Assembly: GCF_019966545.1 (NCBI RefSeq)
Contig: NZ_JAIMIC010000008.1
Coordinates: 277,257 to 341,256, forward strand
DNA length: 64,000 nucleotides
Direction of reading: 5' to 3'
Source: Heliomarina baculiformis
GTDB taxonomy: Bacteria; Pseudomonadota; Alphaproteobacteria; Rhodobacterales; Rhodobacteraceae
Both the position numbers and the translations under genes were made by a program. Positions 49,252 to 58,034 of this stretch are shown here, piece after piece (position 1 is the first letter of the stretch; the number at the start of each line of letters is the position of its first letter). Below the pieces are notes generated by a model. The model saw only the letters and a program-made list of their open reading frames with translations, was not told where the DNA came from and made no database searches.

Positions 49252-50182
49252 CGAGCAGTTTGCCGATTTCGGCGCGCGCCTTATGATCGGCCTCGATCTG
49301 CTTTTCGGATTCGGCGGCGTCCTGCCAATAGATCAGTGCGCCGGTATCGGCGGCCAGTTTTTTGGCCGCATCAGAGGCCATGACCTTTTCCGCGACGGTG
49401 GCGATCTTGTCGCGGGCCTCTTGCGGAACATCGGCCTTGACGAAGAGTCCGTTCCAGAGCGCGAGATCAAGTTCGGGGATCAACTCGCCAACGGTGGGTG
49501 CATCGGGGGTGAGCGGGATGCGTTCCGAACCGATAGAAGCGAGAACCTTGATGTCGTCGAGGCAGGGAAAGACCTGTTGCAGCGTCGTGTTCATCACGTC
49601 GACATCGCCCGAGGCGAGCGAATTGCAATCGAGCGCGTCAAAGGCGGCCTCATAGGCGAAATCGAAGCCCTTGGCCTTGGCTACGGCAAAGGTGATCTGG
49701 GTCGGTGTCAGCATCGCCCCGAAATGGCCGAGCGCGACCTCGTTCTCCTTGGCGTAATCCGCCAGTTCATCAAGCGTGGAATAAGGCGCATCGCCGGAGG
49801 TCGCGAGCACGAAGGGGTAGGTGACAAAGATGCCGATGGGTTCGAACGGATTGGGCGATAGGGCGGGGATGCCGATATCGGGGCCCGAGAGCGGCACGTC
49901 AGAGACGAAAGAACCGATGGTATAGCCATCTGCCGCAGCATTTGCGACCTCGACCGCACCGGGGAAGGGGCCGCCACCGCCGCCGGGTTTGTTCACGACC
50001 GCCGCCGCGACGCCGTATTCCTTTTGAAATTCGTCCGCGATCATGCGGGTCAGGATGTCTTCAAGATCGCCGGGCGGGAAGGGGATGATGAATTCGACCG
50101 GTTTTTCCGGGTATTCCGCCTGCGCGGCAAGGGGGACTGCGGCCAAGGCCGTGGCGAGGGTCAGTCTGGCGAGGTTGTTCAT
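49244..50182 (-). CDS. Tripartite tricarboxylate transporter substrate-binding protein, TctC
   Basis: Periplasmic Bug-type receptor, 312 aa from the ATG at 50182. Signal peptide MNNLARLTLATALAAVPLAA, cleavage near AQA-EYPEKPVEFIIPF. The Bug hallmark VNKPGGGGGPFPGAVEVANA is a variant of the usual GGxG loop, with five Gly in a row. Ligands of these receptors are carboxylates; the operon with a copper amine oxidase suggests an amino- or keto-acid (inference). Confidence 0.92.
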   Translation of the reverse strand: MNNLARLTLATALAAVPLAAQAEYPEKPVEFIIPFPPGDLEDILTRMIADEFQKEYGVAAAVVNKPGGGGGPFPGAVEVANAAADGYTIGSFVSDVPLSGPDIGIPALSPNPFEPIGIFVTYPFVLATSGDAPYSTLDELADYAKENEVALGHFGAMLTPTQITFAVAKAKGFDFAYEAAFDALDCNSLASGDVDVMNTTLQQVFPCLDDIKVLASIGSERIPLTPDAPTVGELIPELDLALWNGLFVKADVPQEARDKIATVAEKVMASDAAKKLAADTGALIYWQDAAESEKQIEADHKARAEIGKLLDE

Positions 50183-50223
50183 TGTGGTCTCCTGTTGGTT
50201 TTTTGGGTGTTTTCTTGAATTGG

Positions 50224-50742
50224 TCATCCGAAACCGACGCCCATGCCCACGGTCGCAAGGGTCATAGGGGCGACTTCGGCAATGACAGCTGGCCTGTTTC
50301 TGAGAACCCCGTTCAGGCACAGCGTCAGCCCATAGGCTGCGTAAGCCGCAAGACCGAGAACGATGGCGAACAGGTAGGTTTCGGCAAGGACAGGCATGGG
50401 CAGCGATGTCACGCCGTCGGGTGTCACAAGCGGAATGGAAGAGCTTGCGCAGATCGCGCCGCTATTGAGCAGGAACAGCGCGACGAGTACGCCCGCCATG
50501 CAAAGATGCGACGCAGCCCGGTGCAGACAAAGCAACGGGGCGGGACCGCGCAAGGCGAACGGAATCAGCATCACCATGACGGTCGCGCCCAGCATGAGAC
50601 CGGTCAGACCGCCGATCATTGCCAGCAGCATCGCGCCGAGGCCGAGCCAGGCCAAGCCCGCCTGCCAGCGGGTTGCCCCGCCGGTGCAGGCCCATGTGCC
50701 AAGCGCCGCGAGGGCCAGCAGGCAGAGGTGATAGGCTGACAT
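50224..50742 (-). CDS. Membrane protein of unknown function (amine oxidase-TctC operon)
   Basis: 172 aa, about five membrane helices, with Cys and His at membrane borders (CLLALAALGTWAC, CLHRAASHLCMAG) and a polar loop around residues 100-118. It lies 21 nt after the amine oxidase stop and 41 nt before the TctC start on the same strand, so it belongs to the operon. I do not recognise a family. The His/Cys pattern could bind copper or heme but this is speculation. Confidence 0.7.
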   Translation of the reverse strand: MSAYHLCLLALAALGTWACTGGATRWQAGLAWLGLGAMLLAMIGGLTGLMLGATVMVMLIPFALRGPAPLLCLHRAASHLCMAGVLVALFLLNSGAICASSSIPLVTPDGVTSLPMPVLAETYLFAIVLGLAAYAAYGLTLCLNGVLRNRPAVIAEVAPMTLATVGMGVGFG

Positions 50743-50763
50743 GATCCGGCCCCTATGCTGCGA

Positions 50764-52728
50764 TTATTCGGCCGCCGTCTTGTTCGAGTGGCAGCAATGC
50801 GCGCCGTTGGGGTCTTTGGGCACATCCAGCGTCGGATTGCGGTCAAAAAAATTCTCGGGCCGCAGTTTGAACCCGGCGTAGTCGACGGGCATCACCGGCC
50901 AGTCCTCGGTACGTGGAAAATGGGTTAGGCCAAAGCTGTGCCAAACCACGATATCTTCGCCATCAACCGGGCGGTTGGCCGCGCTATAGGCCGGTAGACC
51001 GGCACCGCCGGGATGCTGGTTCGGCGTGTATCCGGCCGCCCACATTTCGTCCCGGTCGAACTGGGTGACCCAGAGCGATTTGGTGGCGAAACCCGCGCGT
51101 TTTGTGATCGACGCCTCGTCATCGGCAAGCAGAAGCGGCAGGCCTTCGGGGACGAGTACATAGGCGGTCGGTTCGCCGAGATGGTTGGTCTTTTCCGCCG
51201 ATGAGATGCGCCAGATGCGGCCAAGGTCGTTCTTTGCGACGCGCTTGGCGTCCGCTTCGGTCTTGAGGCGGGTAATCTCGCGGGTAAAGGCGTTACCGAC
51301 CGGGTTGCCCTTGCCCATTTTCAGGCGCTTCACGTCGATCTCATCGACCTGATTGCGCAGACCGTCGATCGCAAAATCGAGCCGGGCCGAGAACATGTGC
51401 TGGTGTTGCGGGGCACCGAGACGCGGGGCCAGTTCGGTGGCCCATTCGTAATCGCCCTCGGGACGGCCCGAGGTGAACACGACGCCGGTCGCCTTGCATT
51501 CCAGCTCGATCTTACCGTCGAGGTAGAAGTACCAGTAGAAGCCGTAATCGTAATTGCCGACCGTCACGAAGAACGAGACGACCAGACGCCGCTGACGGCG
51601 CACATCTGCGCGGCTCGAGAAAATGTCCGTGTGCTTCCAAAGGGTGCCAAAATCTTCTTCGTGGATGCAGATGGCATTGGGCAGGACGACGGGGTTGCAG
51701 AAATCGTCAACGACGGTGGCATCGACATAGTGGATCTCTCCAAGGCAGTCGCAGCCCAGAACCAGCGCGTTGGCGAGGCGACCGAACTGGTATTCACCGG
51801 CGTCAAAATAGTTCTGCCATTCGTGGGTCGGCTGGGGTTCGCCATAGGGAACGACCATTTCCGAGACGGAGGCCCGGTTCAAAATCGAACGCTTCTTGCC
51901 GCCGTCCTTGAACGAGATGTCGTGAAGAGTCAGACCCTCACGGCCGTTGAAGCCGACTCGGACGGACCAGTTTTCCCATTCGAGCACGTTATCCTTCATG
52001 GTGAAGGATGCGCCCTCGGGCTGGGTGATATTGAGCGGCTTCATCGTCTCGCGCGGTGTGATCGACGGGTCGAGGTAATCGCCGCGATCCTGCGGGACTT
52101 CCATGTAGCCGGTATCGACGAAACGCAGAACTTTCCGGTCGGTCAGGTCCACGTGGCAGACGATGCCTTCGATCGGATGCGCCCAGAGTTCGTGGATGGC
52201 GTTTTCATCGGGGGCGTAAAAGCTGAGGACACGGAGCATGCGGCGGCCGAGTTCGTCCTCGTGCCCGAAGACACCGGCGGAGAGGGGGCAGCAGAAAACC
52301 TTGTCGAGATCGGTGATGCCGCGCTTGGCCAGCGCTTCGACGAAACGCGGGTCGGCCTTGGAGATTTCCTCGGCGGCGACATAATCCTCGTCGAGAACCG
52401 GGCCCCAGCCGTCCCTGGCCGGATCGAGCGAACGCTGGTGGATGATCTTGCCAGCCGGAATATCGACGACAATCTCGGTCACTTCGCGGGCAGCGACATC
52501 CATGACGAGAACGCCGATTTCCCGGGCAACCGGTTCGCCGGGCTTGAACGTGGCCATGGTTTCGCGGCTCGGTTCGCGCAGCATCACGTAGGAGTAGCGG
52601 GTGCTTTCGCCCTTGAAGCCGTTTTCCTCGAGCACGGCCTTGAGGCGGGTGATCTCGATCGCGGAGATCGGGTCCAGCGGGTGCTTTATGCCGGTATCGG
52701 CTGTTGTTTCCCTGACTGCTTCATTCAT
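50764..52728 (-). CDS. Copper-containing primary amine oxidase (TPQ cofactor)
   Basis: 654 aa. It converts a primary amine, O2 and water to aldehyde, ammonia and H2O2. The TPQ precursor is Tyr393 in TVGNYDYG, copper ligands His442 and His444 in HQHMFSARLD, and a third His in LTHFPRTEDWPVMP; the catalytic base is the Asp of YFDAGEYQFG. The D2/D3-type domains precede the beta-sandwich. There is no signal peptide (starts MNEAVRETTADT), so it is predicted to be cytoplasmic, in contrast to the periplasmic E. coli enzyme. Ribosome site GGAGGG upstream. First gene of the operon leading into TctCBA; a downstream AraC regulator gene is on the same strand. Confidence 0.95.
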   Translation of the reverse strand: MNEAVRETTADTGIKHPLDPISAIEITRLKAVLEENGFKGESTRYSYVMLREPSRETMATFKPGEPVAREIGVLVMDVAAREVTEIVVDIPAGKIIHQRSLDPARDGWGPVLDEDYVAAEEISKADPRFVEALAKRGITDLDKVFCCPLSAGVFGHEDELGRRMLRVLSFYAPDENAIHELWAHPIEGIVCHVDLTDRKVLRFVDTGYMEVPQDRGDYLDPSITPRETMKPLNITQPEGASFTMKDNVLEWENWSVRVGFNGREGLTLHDISFKDGGKKRSILNRASVSEMVVPYGEPQPTHEWQNYFDAGEYQFGRLANALVLGCDCLGEIHYVDATVVDDFCNPVVLPNAICIHEEDFGTLWKHTDIFSSRADVRRQRRLVVSFFVTVGNYDYGFYWYFYLDGKIELECKATGVVFTSGRPEGDYEWATELAPRLGAPQHQHMFSARLDFAIDGLRNQVDEIDVKRLKMGKGNPVGNAFTREITRLKTEADAKRVAKNDLGRIWRISSAEKTNHLGEPTAYVLVPEGLPLLLADDEASITKRAGFATKSLWVTQFDRDEMWAAGYTPNQHPGGAGLPAYSAANRPVDGEDIVVWHSFGLTHFPRTEDWPVMPVDYAGFKLRPENFFDRNPTLDVPKDPNGAHCCHSNKTAAE

Positions 52729-52979
52729 CTTTCAACCCTCCGATGATTGGTTGGCCAAGAGGATCAAGGCGAGTTTCAGATGCATCTATTGCGGGATGCG
52801 CCAAAGATTCGATAATTTGCGCCAATCTGCCACGCGGGCGTCACAAAACCGGTTATGCCAAACGCTAGGCGTCGTATTGGCGCGCGGTGGATTTGCCCTG
52901 TGCCGCTTTTCTGGACGCTTCACAGGACCGGATGCGCAAGATCGGGGCGGGCGCGGGACAGCGTGATTCCCTGCATAGG

Positions 52980-54008
52980 CTACCCGGCCTGATTCCTTTT
53001 CGATGGCGCATGGCCTGTCCAGCTTCGATAGGCGCGCCAAAAGACGGTTTCGTCGGAATAGCCGAGGCTCTGCGCGACGGTCTTCAGACTGGCATTCGGG
53101 TCGTCGAGATGAGTTTCGACGATCTTCTGGCGCTGCGCCTGAAGAATAGCGCGAAGCGAGGTGCCTTCGGAGGCGAGATGGCGTTGCAGGCTGCGCGGGG
53201 CCTGTCCGAGCTCTTGTGCGATCGTCGCTAAATCGACGGGGAGGTGTCCGAGGTTGCGACTGACGATGACCTGCACCTGTTCTGCGATCGTGCGGCAGGG
53301 GTCCTGCGTCAGGACAAGGTCGGCGACATGGCGTTCGATCAGAGCCAGCAGGGCGGTATCCTCAACGCGGTGAAGGGTATCGAGACCGCCCTGACGGAAC
53401 AGCAGCCGGTTGGCGCTTTGCCCGAAACGCACCCGCGCGCCAAAAATACGTTCGAGCAGGTCCGCCCGGCGGGAGGGACCGTGGATGAAATGCACCTCTT
53501 CTGGCGTCCAGCGTGGATCGAACGCGATGTGGACAAGCCGACAGATGCAGGAGAGGGAAAACTCAGCATCCTGCGCGCCGGCCTGAAATCCGGGTGAGCC
53601 AAGCTGATAGGACAGGCCGAGCCGGTCTCCGTCGTCAATGAGATGCATCTCGGTCGCGCTTTGTAGGGCGGAGAGGCTGTCGCGAAATCTCTCCAGCCCA
53701 CGTCGCAGGGTCGAGGAATGCAGCATCAGAAGCCCGATGGGGCCAAGATCGGCCGGGCTGATCCGCGTACCGAGGCGGGCGCCGAGGATCGGGTCATGGG
53801 CATGATGTGCTGCGGCTTCGAACGTTTTCAGATAGGCCGCCAGCGAGATGATTTCATAGGGATCGCGCACGGCTTCCGAGTTAATGCCGTTTTGCCGGAG
53901 GATTGACGTGATCGTGTCACTGTCGTTGCCGAAATGGCGCAGGATCGGTGCGAGCGCAGCGGCCCGCAGGGAGGGAACAGGGGGTGGGTTGGCGATGGGC
54001 CGTGGCAT
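52980..54008 (-). CDS. AraC-family transcriptional regulator (Arabinose_bd-like N-terminus)
   Basis: 342 aa. The N-terminal 200 residues match the OruR/AraC-type ligand domain (LGARLGTRISPADLGPIGLL), and the C-terminal double HTH is clear, with LATIAQELGQAPRSLQRHLA and, after it, 'LKTVAQSLGYSDETVFWRAY'. It is upstream of the amine oxidase operon on the same strand with 251 nt between, so it is a likely activator of that operon (inference). Confidence 0.92.
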   Translation of the reverse strand: MPRPIANPPPVPSLRAAALAPILRHFGNDSDTITSILRQNGINSEAVRDPYEIISLAAYLKTFEAAAHHAHDPILGARLGTRISPADLGPIGLLMLHSSTLRRGLERFRDSLSALQSATEMHLIDDGDRLGLSYQLGSPGFQAGAQDAEFSLSCICRLVHIAFDPRWTPEEVHFIHGPSRRADLLERIFGARVRFGQSANRLLFRQGGLDTLHRVEDTALLALIERHVADLVLTQDPCRTIAEQVQVIVSRNLGHLPVDLATIAQELGQAPRSLQRHLASEGTSLRAILQAQRQKIVETHLDDPNASLKTVAQSLGYSDETVFWRAYRSWTGHAPSKRNQAG

Positions 54009-54233
54009 CTATCGGGTTCACTGGATGAACCTCAAGTATCGGCGGGAGGGCCGATCATGGCAAGTGTCCGGGCTTTTGTCGTGAGTTGGGTGCGCCGAAG
54101 CCGGATTGCGGTGCTAATCGGTTTTTCGGCCCGGCGCTATTTCGTGCGAGCAGTTCTGCGGTTGGATTTGAACCGTGTAGTGCGGGGCATGCCCGTTCAT
54201 CGCCGCAACGTCGCCGAACATTGCGACGTGGCG

Positions 54234-54293
54234 GGGGCTCTGCCCCGCCGCCCTGTCGGGCGACACCCCGGGATATTTTTTGACCCAAAGAAG
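54234..54293. repeat. Intergenic repeat element, copy D
   Basis: GGGGC-TCT-GCCCC hairpin (54234-54246), second hairpin CGCCC-TGTC-GGGCG, then the core ACCCCGGGATATTTTTT followed by GACCCAAAGAAG. It ends 4 nt before the stop codon of the alcohol dehydrogenase gene, so on the minus strand it directly follows that gene's end. The rest of the 290-nt gap up to the AraC gene shows no gene. Confidence 0.7.
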
Positions 54294-54297
54294 CGGA

Positions 54298-55386
54298 TCA
54301 GCGGTTGAACAGGATCACGTTGCGCTTGGCCGCGCCGCCGAGTGTGTCGGCGATGGCTTCGTTGATCTGGTCAAGCTTCCAGCGGCCGGAGATCAGTTCG
54401 TCCAGCTTGAGGCGGCCCTGCTGGTAGAGGTCGATCATCCAGGGAATGTCGCGCTTGATGACCACGTTGCCCATCTTCGAACCGATGAAGCCCTGACCGA
54501 CATCGGCCATGAACAGCGGCGAGAATTTCGAGAACTGGTCACCATGGGGCATGCCGATCATGACCACGTTCCCGCTCGCGGCCAGATAACGCGGCGCCTG
54601 ATCGTAGACCTGGGCGACGCCGACGGTGACCATGACGCAATCGGCGCCGCGCCCGAGGATTTTCTTGACCTCATTCCAAGGTTTGGCTTCTTTCGCGGAG
54701 ACAGTATCCGTCGCCCCGAATTCCTTTGCGATCTCAAGCTTTTCGTCCACGAGATCGACGGCGATGATGCGGCGGGCCCCCGCGATGCGCGCGCCCTGGA
54801 TCGCGTTCAGGCCGACTCCGCCCGCGCCAATCACGACCACGTCCTGTCCGACACGGAGGCGTGCCGCGTTCACGGCGGCGCCGACGCCGGTGATCACGCC
54901 GCAGGAGATCAGGGAAGCGACATCCTTGCCGATGTCATGGGGGATGGTCACCACCTGACTTTGATCGACCACGACTTTTTCCGCGAAGGCACCGGTGTCG
55001 AGCGCCTGCATCAGGGGCGCGCCATCCTTGGTCTGCAGCGGGTGCTTGCTGCCATCTGTCGGGGTTTCGCAGGTGGTCAGGTGACCGGAGTGACAGGAGG
55101 GACAGTTGCCACAGGCTCTGATCAGGGTGACGCAGACACTGTCGCCGATTTCAATGCCCTGCACGTTATCGCCCAGCGCGGTCACGCGACCGGCGGCTTC
55201 GTGCCCGTAGACGGCGGGCAGTTTGCCGCCAAAGCCACCTTGCCAGAAGGAAATATCGGAATGGCAGATCGCGACCGCATCCAGTTCGACTTCGACTTCG
55301 CCAGCCGCGGGCGGGGCGATCTGGACGTCCTCGATGACCAGAGGTTCATTGAAGGCGTGGCAGACGGCGGCCTTGATGGTTTGCAT
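54298..55386 (-). CDS. Zinc-dependent alcohol dehydrogenase (MDR superfamily)
   Basis: 362 aa from the ATG at 55386, which has GGGAG 7 nt upstream; an ATG six codons earlier is less well placed. Catalytic zinc ligands in AICHSDIS and YGHEAAG, structural-zinc Cys cluster in CGNCPSCHSGHLTTC, NAD Rossmann motif GAGGVGLNAIQGARIAG. It resembles class III-type/aryl-alcohol enzymes but lacks clear substrate markers. It could oxidise an aldehyde-related alcohol from amine oxidation, though it is not in the same operon. Confidence 0.92.
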   Translation of the reverse strand: MQTIKAAVCHAFNEPLVIEDVQIAPPAAGEVEVELDAVAICHSDISFWQGGFGGKLPAVYGHEAAGRVTALGDNVQGIEIGDSVCVTLIRACGNCPSCHSGHLTTCETPTDGSKHPLQTKDGAPLMQALDTGAFAEKVVVDQSQVVTIPHDIGKDVASLISCGVITGVGAAVNAARLRVGQDVVVIGAGGVGLNAIQGARIAGARRIIAVDLVDEKLEIAKEFGATDTVSAKEAKPWNEVKKILGRGADCVMVTVGVAQVYDQAPRYLAASGNVVMIGMPHGDQFSKFSPLFMADVGQGFIGSKMGNVVIKRDIPWMIDLYQQGRLKLDELISGRWKLDQINEAIADTLGGAAKRNVILFNR

Positions 55387-55459
55387 GGAACTCTCCCTGT
55401 TCATTTCCCTTGCACGTTACCTGTATCAGGGCGGGCTTCAAGTGCGAAACAGTATTTCG

Positions 55460-56686
55460 TTATGCGGGAATGCGATCTTCCTCAGGAAGCCGCCAGATGA
55501 GGAAGAGGGCGACTGAAAGGAGAAGCGCAGCGAGAAGAAAGGCGGCGCCCGGAAACTGGAACTCGGCAGCTGGCCGGGTGAAAAAGGCGAATGTCGAGGT
55601 CATGAGAAGCGGTGATATGACGGCGGCGAGTGCATTGACGCTTGTCAGTACACCCTGAAGCTCGCCTTGCGCGTTGTCGTCGACCTGGCGTGACATGATG
55701 CCTTGGAGGGCGGGGGTAATCACGGCACCGATCGCGGCGATGGGCGTCAGTATGATGGCGACTGTGCCACTGGTCACCACGGCGAGGCTGAGGCAGGCGA
55801 TGATGTCGAAGACCAGCCCGTAGATGACCGTGCGCCTGTCGCCGAGACGTCGCAGCATGTGGCGCAGCACCACCGCCTGCATGATGGCGGCGGATATGCC
55901 GTAGATGGCCAGAGAGATGCCGATGGTGCGGGAGTTCCAGCCAAAGCTGACCTGCGTGAAATAGGCCCAGATCGCCGGGTAGACGTAAAGGGCGATGCTG
56001 TAGAGCAGCGTAGCGAGCAGGAGAGTGCTGATGCCGGGCAGATCGGAGAGATGGCGGAACGCGCCGAATGGATTGGCGCGCCGCCATTGAAAGGCGCGTC
56101 TGGTCCGGTCCGTTACGGTTTCCCGCAGAACGAACAACCCCAGCATGAAATTGACGCCGGATAGTAGAGCCGCCGCAAAGAAGGGCGCGCGGGTGCCCAT
56201 TTCGCCCAGCATACCGCCGACCACCGGACCCAGAACGAAACCGATGCCAAACGCAGCACCGACCAGTCCGAAATTGGCCGATTTTTCCTCGCGCGTGGAG
56301 ATGTCGGCCATGTAGGCGCTGGCGGTGCCATGGGTTGCTGCGGTGATGCCGCCGACGAGTCTCCCGATGATCAGCAGCCAGATCGATCCGGCAAAGGCCA
56401 TGACGAGGTAATCCAATGTCATGAATAACAGCGACACGAGAAGGACCGGGCGTCGTCCGAACCGGTCGGACAGGCTGCCCACCAGCGGGCCGAAGCCGAA
56501 TTGCATGAGCGCGAAAACGGTCGAGAGCACCCCACCCCAGAGCGCGGCATTGGCGACGGAACCGCCTCGGACCTCGTGGATGAGATCGGGCATGATCGGC
56601 ATGATGAGCCCGATGCCCATGGCATCGAGCATGACCGTCACGAGGATGAAGATCATCGGCAGGCGCAGGGATCCCCCCTGCGTCAT
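55460..56686 (-). CDS. MFS transporter, TetA/DHA1-like
   Basis: 408 aa, 12 membrane helices. The start at 56686 (MTQGGSLRLP) leads directly into helix 1; upstream in-frame sequence lies in pcaB. The antiporter motif region GPLVGSLSDRFGRRPVLL (loop 2-3, motif A) and GPVVGGMLGEMG (motif C-like, helix 5) place it in the drug/H+ antiporter group, closest in layout to TetA. Located 4 nt after pcaB, so co-transcribed with the pca genes. It is more likely an exporter than an aromatic-acid importer (inference). Confidence 0.9.
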   Translation of the reverse strand: MTQGGSLRLPMIFILVTVMLDAMGIGLIMPIMPDLIHEVRGGSVANAALWGGVLSTVFALMQFGFGPLVGSLSDRFGRRPVLLVSLLFMTLDYLVMAFAGSIWLLIIGRLVGGITAATHGTASAYMADISTREEKSANFGLVGAAFGIGFVLGPVVGGMLGEMGTRAPFFAAALLSGVNFMLGLFVLRETVTDRTRRAFQWRRANPFGAFRHLSDLPGISTLLLATLLYSIALYVYPAIWAYFTQVSFGWNSRTIGISLAIYGISAAIMQAVVLRHMLRRLGDRRTVIYGLVFDIIACLSLAVVTSGTVAIILTPIAAIGAVITPALQGIMSRQVDDNAQGELQGVLTSVNALAAVISPLLMTSTFAFFTRPAAEFQFPGAAFLLAALLLSVALFLIWRLPEEDRIPA

Positions 56687-56690
56687 CGCT

Positions 56691-58034
56691 TCAGACCGGT
56701 CCGACACTTTGGCTGCGGACGGCTTTGACAAAGGCAAGCGCCTCGTCGGGGGCATGTCCCATCTGGTGACGGGGATCGAAAAGCGCCTGTACGTCGAGTT
56801 GCGGGTGATCGCGGGCAACAAGCTGACGCAGAGCTGTGTTCTGCTCTTGTGCTTCGGCGCAGAGTTTCTTGACCAAAGCCTGTGCCTCAGGCCGGGGCAT
56901 GGTTTCGGCAAGCGCAAAGCTCAACGCCTCGGCATGGATCATGTCGAGACCGTCTGACAAGGCATCTTCCATCTGTTCCGGTCGCGGCGCGATCCCTTTG
57001 GCCAGGGTGCTAGCGCTCTGTGCCGACGTGGCCGCGCCCAGCACGATCTGCGGCAGGGAGAGCCATTCGGTGAACCATGCGGCACCATCGCGTTGATAGC
57101 GCGGCATGGCAGCACTTTGCAGGGCTGTCAGCAGGGCCGCTGAATGACGGCCAAGTGCAACCAGAACCGAAGGCCCGACCGGGTTCTGTTTCTGTGGCAT
57201 GGTCGAGGATGCGCCCGCGCCCCCGAGGCTGATTTCGCCGATACCGGTCTGCACGAGCTCGGTGGCGTCTTCGCCCAGCTTGCCAAGGCCGAGGCTGACC
57301 CGGCAGAACCAGTCCGCAAGCCGCAGGACTGGGGTGCGATCCGTGTGCCAGCTGCGCGCCGGGTCGCCGAGACCGAGGGCAACGGCAAGATCGGCGCGTA
57401 TTTCAGGGGCCTTCGGACCCAGTGCCGCGCCGGTGCCCGCCGCGCCGGAGAGCGAAACAAGCAAGCAGTCGCGACGCAGGATTTCGAGTTCCGAAAGCAG
57501 GCCGAGCAGTGGCGCGCCCCATGCGGCAACGACAGCGCCAAAGCTCGTCGGCGTGGCGTGCTGACCATAGGTACGCGCGGGCATCGGCTGGCGGGAGTGT
57601 TTCTCTGCCAGATCGGCCAGCGATGACAGGACGCTGCGCAGGTCATCCTCGACCAGACCAAGCGCCTGTCTGAGGCGCAGCATCAGCGCAGTATCCTGAA
57701 TGTCCTGACTGGTGCACCCCCAGTGCATGTACTGGGCATGTTCGGGGGCATTCATTTCGCCGCGAAATGCAGAGACCAGCGCAGGTACGCTGACGCCGTT
57801 GCTGCCGGTGGCCTGCGCGAGCCCGCCGGGATCGATCTGAAGCTCCATCGAGGCGCGATGGATCGCCTTGGCGCTGAGTTCCGGGATGACGCCGAGCGCA
57901 CCCTGAACCTTGGCCAAGGCACCTTCGACCAACAGCATGGCGCGAACTTCGGCTGTGTCGCTGAACAGGCGCGCGGCGTCTCCCGGCGAAAAGAGTTTGC
58001 CGTAGAGCGCACTGTCAAAGACGCTTGCCGCCAT
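56691..58034 (-). CDS. pcaB: 3-carboxy-cis,cis-muconate cycloisomerase
   Basis: 447 aa, fumarase/aspartase superfamily. Converts beta-carboxymuconate to gamma-carboxymuconolactone in the protocatechuate branch of the beta-ketoadipate pathway. The superfamily signature is in SSTMPQKQNPVGPSV, with the HWGCTSQDIQDT block before it. The start overlaps the hydrolase stop by one base. Homotetrameric in the family; cytoplasmic. Confidence 0.95.
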   Translation of the reverse strand: MAASVFDSALYGKLFSPGDAARLFSDTAEVRAMLLVEGALAKVQGALGVIPELSAKAIHRASMELQIDPGGLAQATGSNGVSVPALVSAFRGEMNAPEHAQYMHWGCTSQDIQDTALMLRLRQALGLVEDDLRSVLSSLADLAEKHSRQPMPARTYGQHATPTSFGAVVAAWGAPLLGLLSELEILRRDCLLVSLSGAAGTGAALGPKAPEIRADLAVALGLGDPARSWHTDRTPVLRLADWFCRVSLGLGKLGEDATELVQTGIGEISLGGAGASSTMPQKQNPVGPSVLVALGRHSAALLTALQSAAMPRYQRDGAAWFTEWLSLPQIVLGAATSAQSASTLAKGIAPRPEQMEDALSDGLDMIHAEALSFALAETMPRPEAQALVKKLCAEAQEQNTALRQLVARDHPQLDVQALFDPRHQMGHAPDEALAFVKAVRSQSVGPV

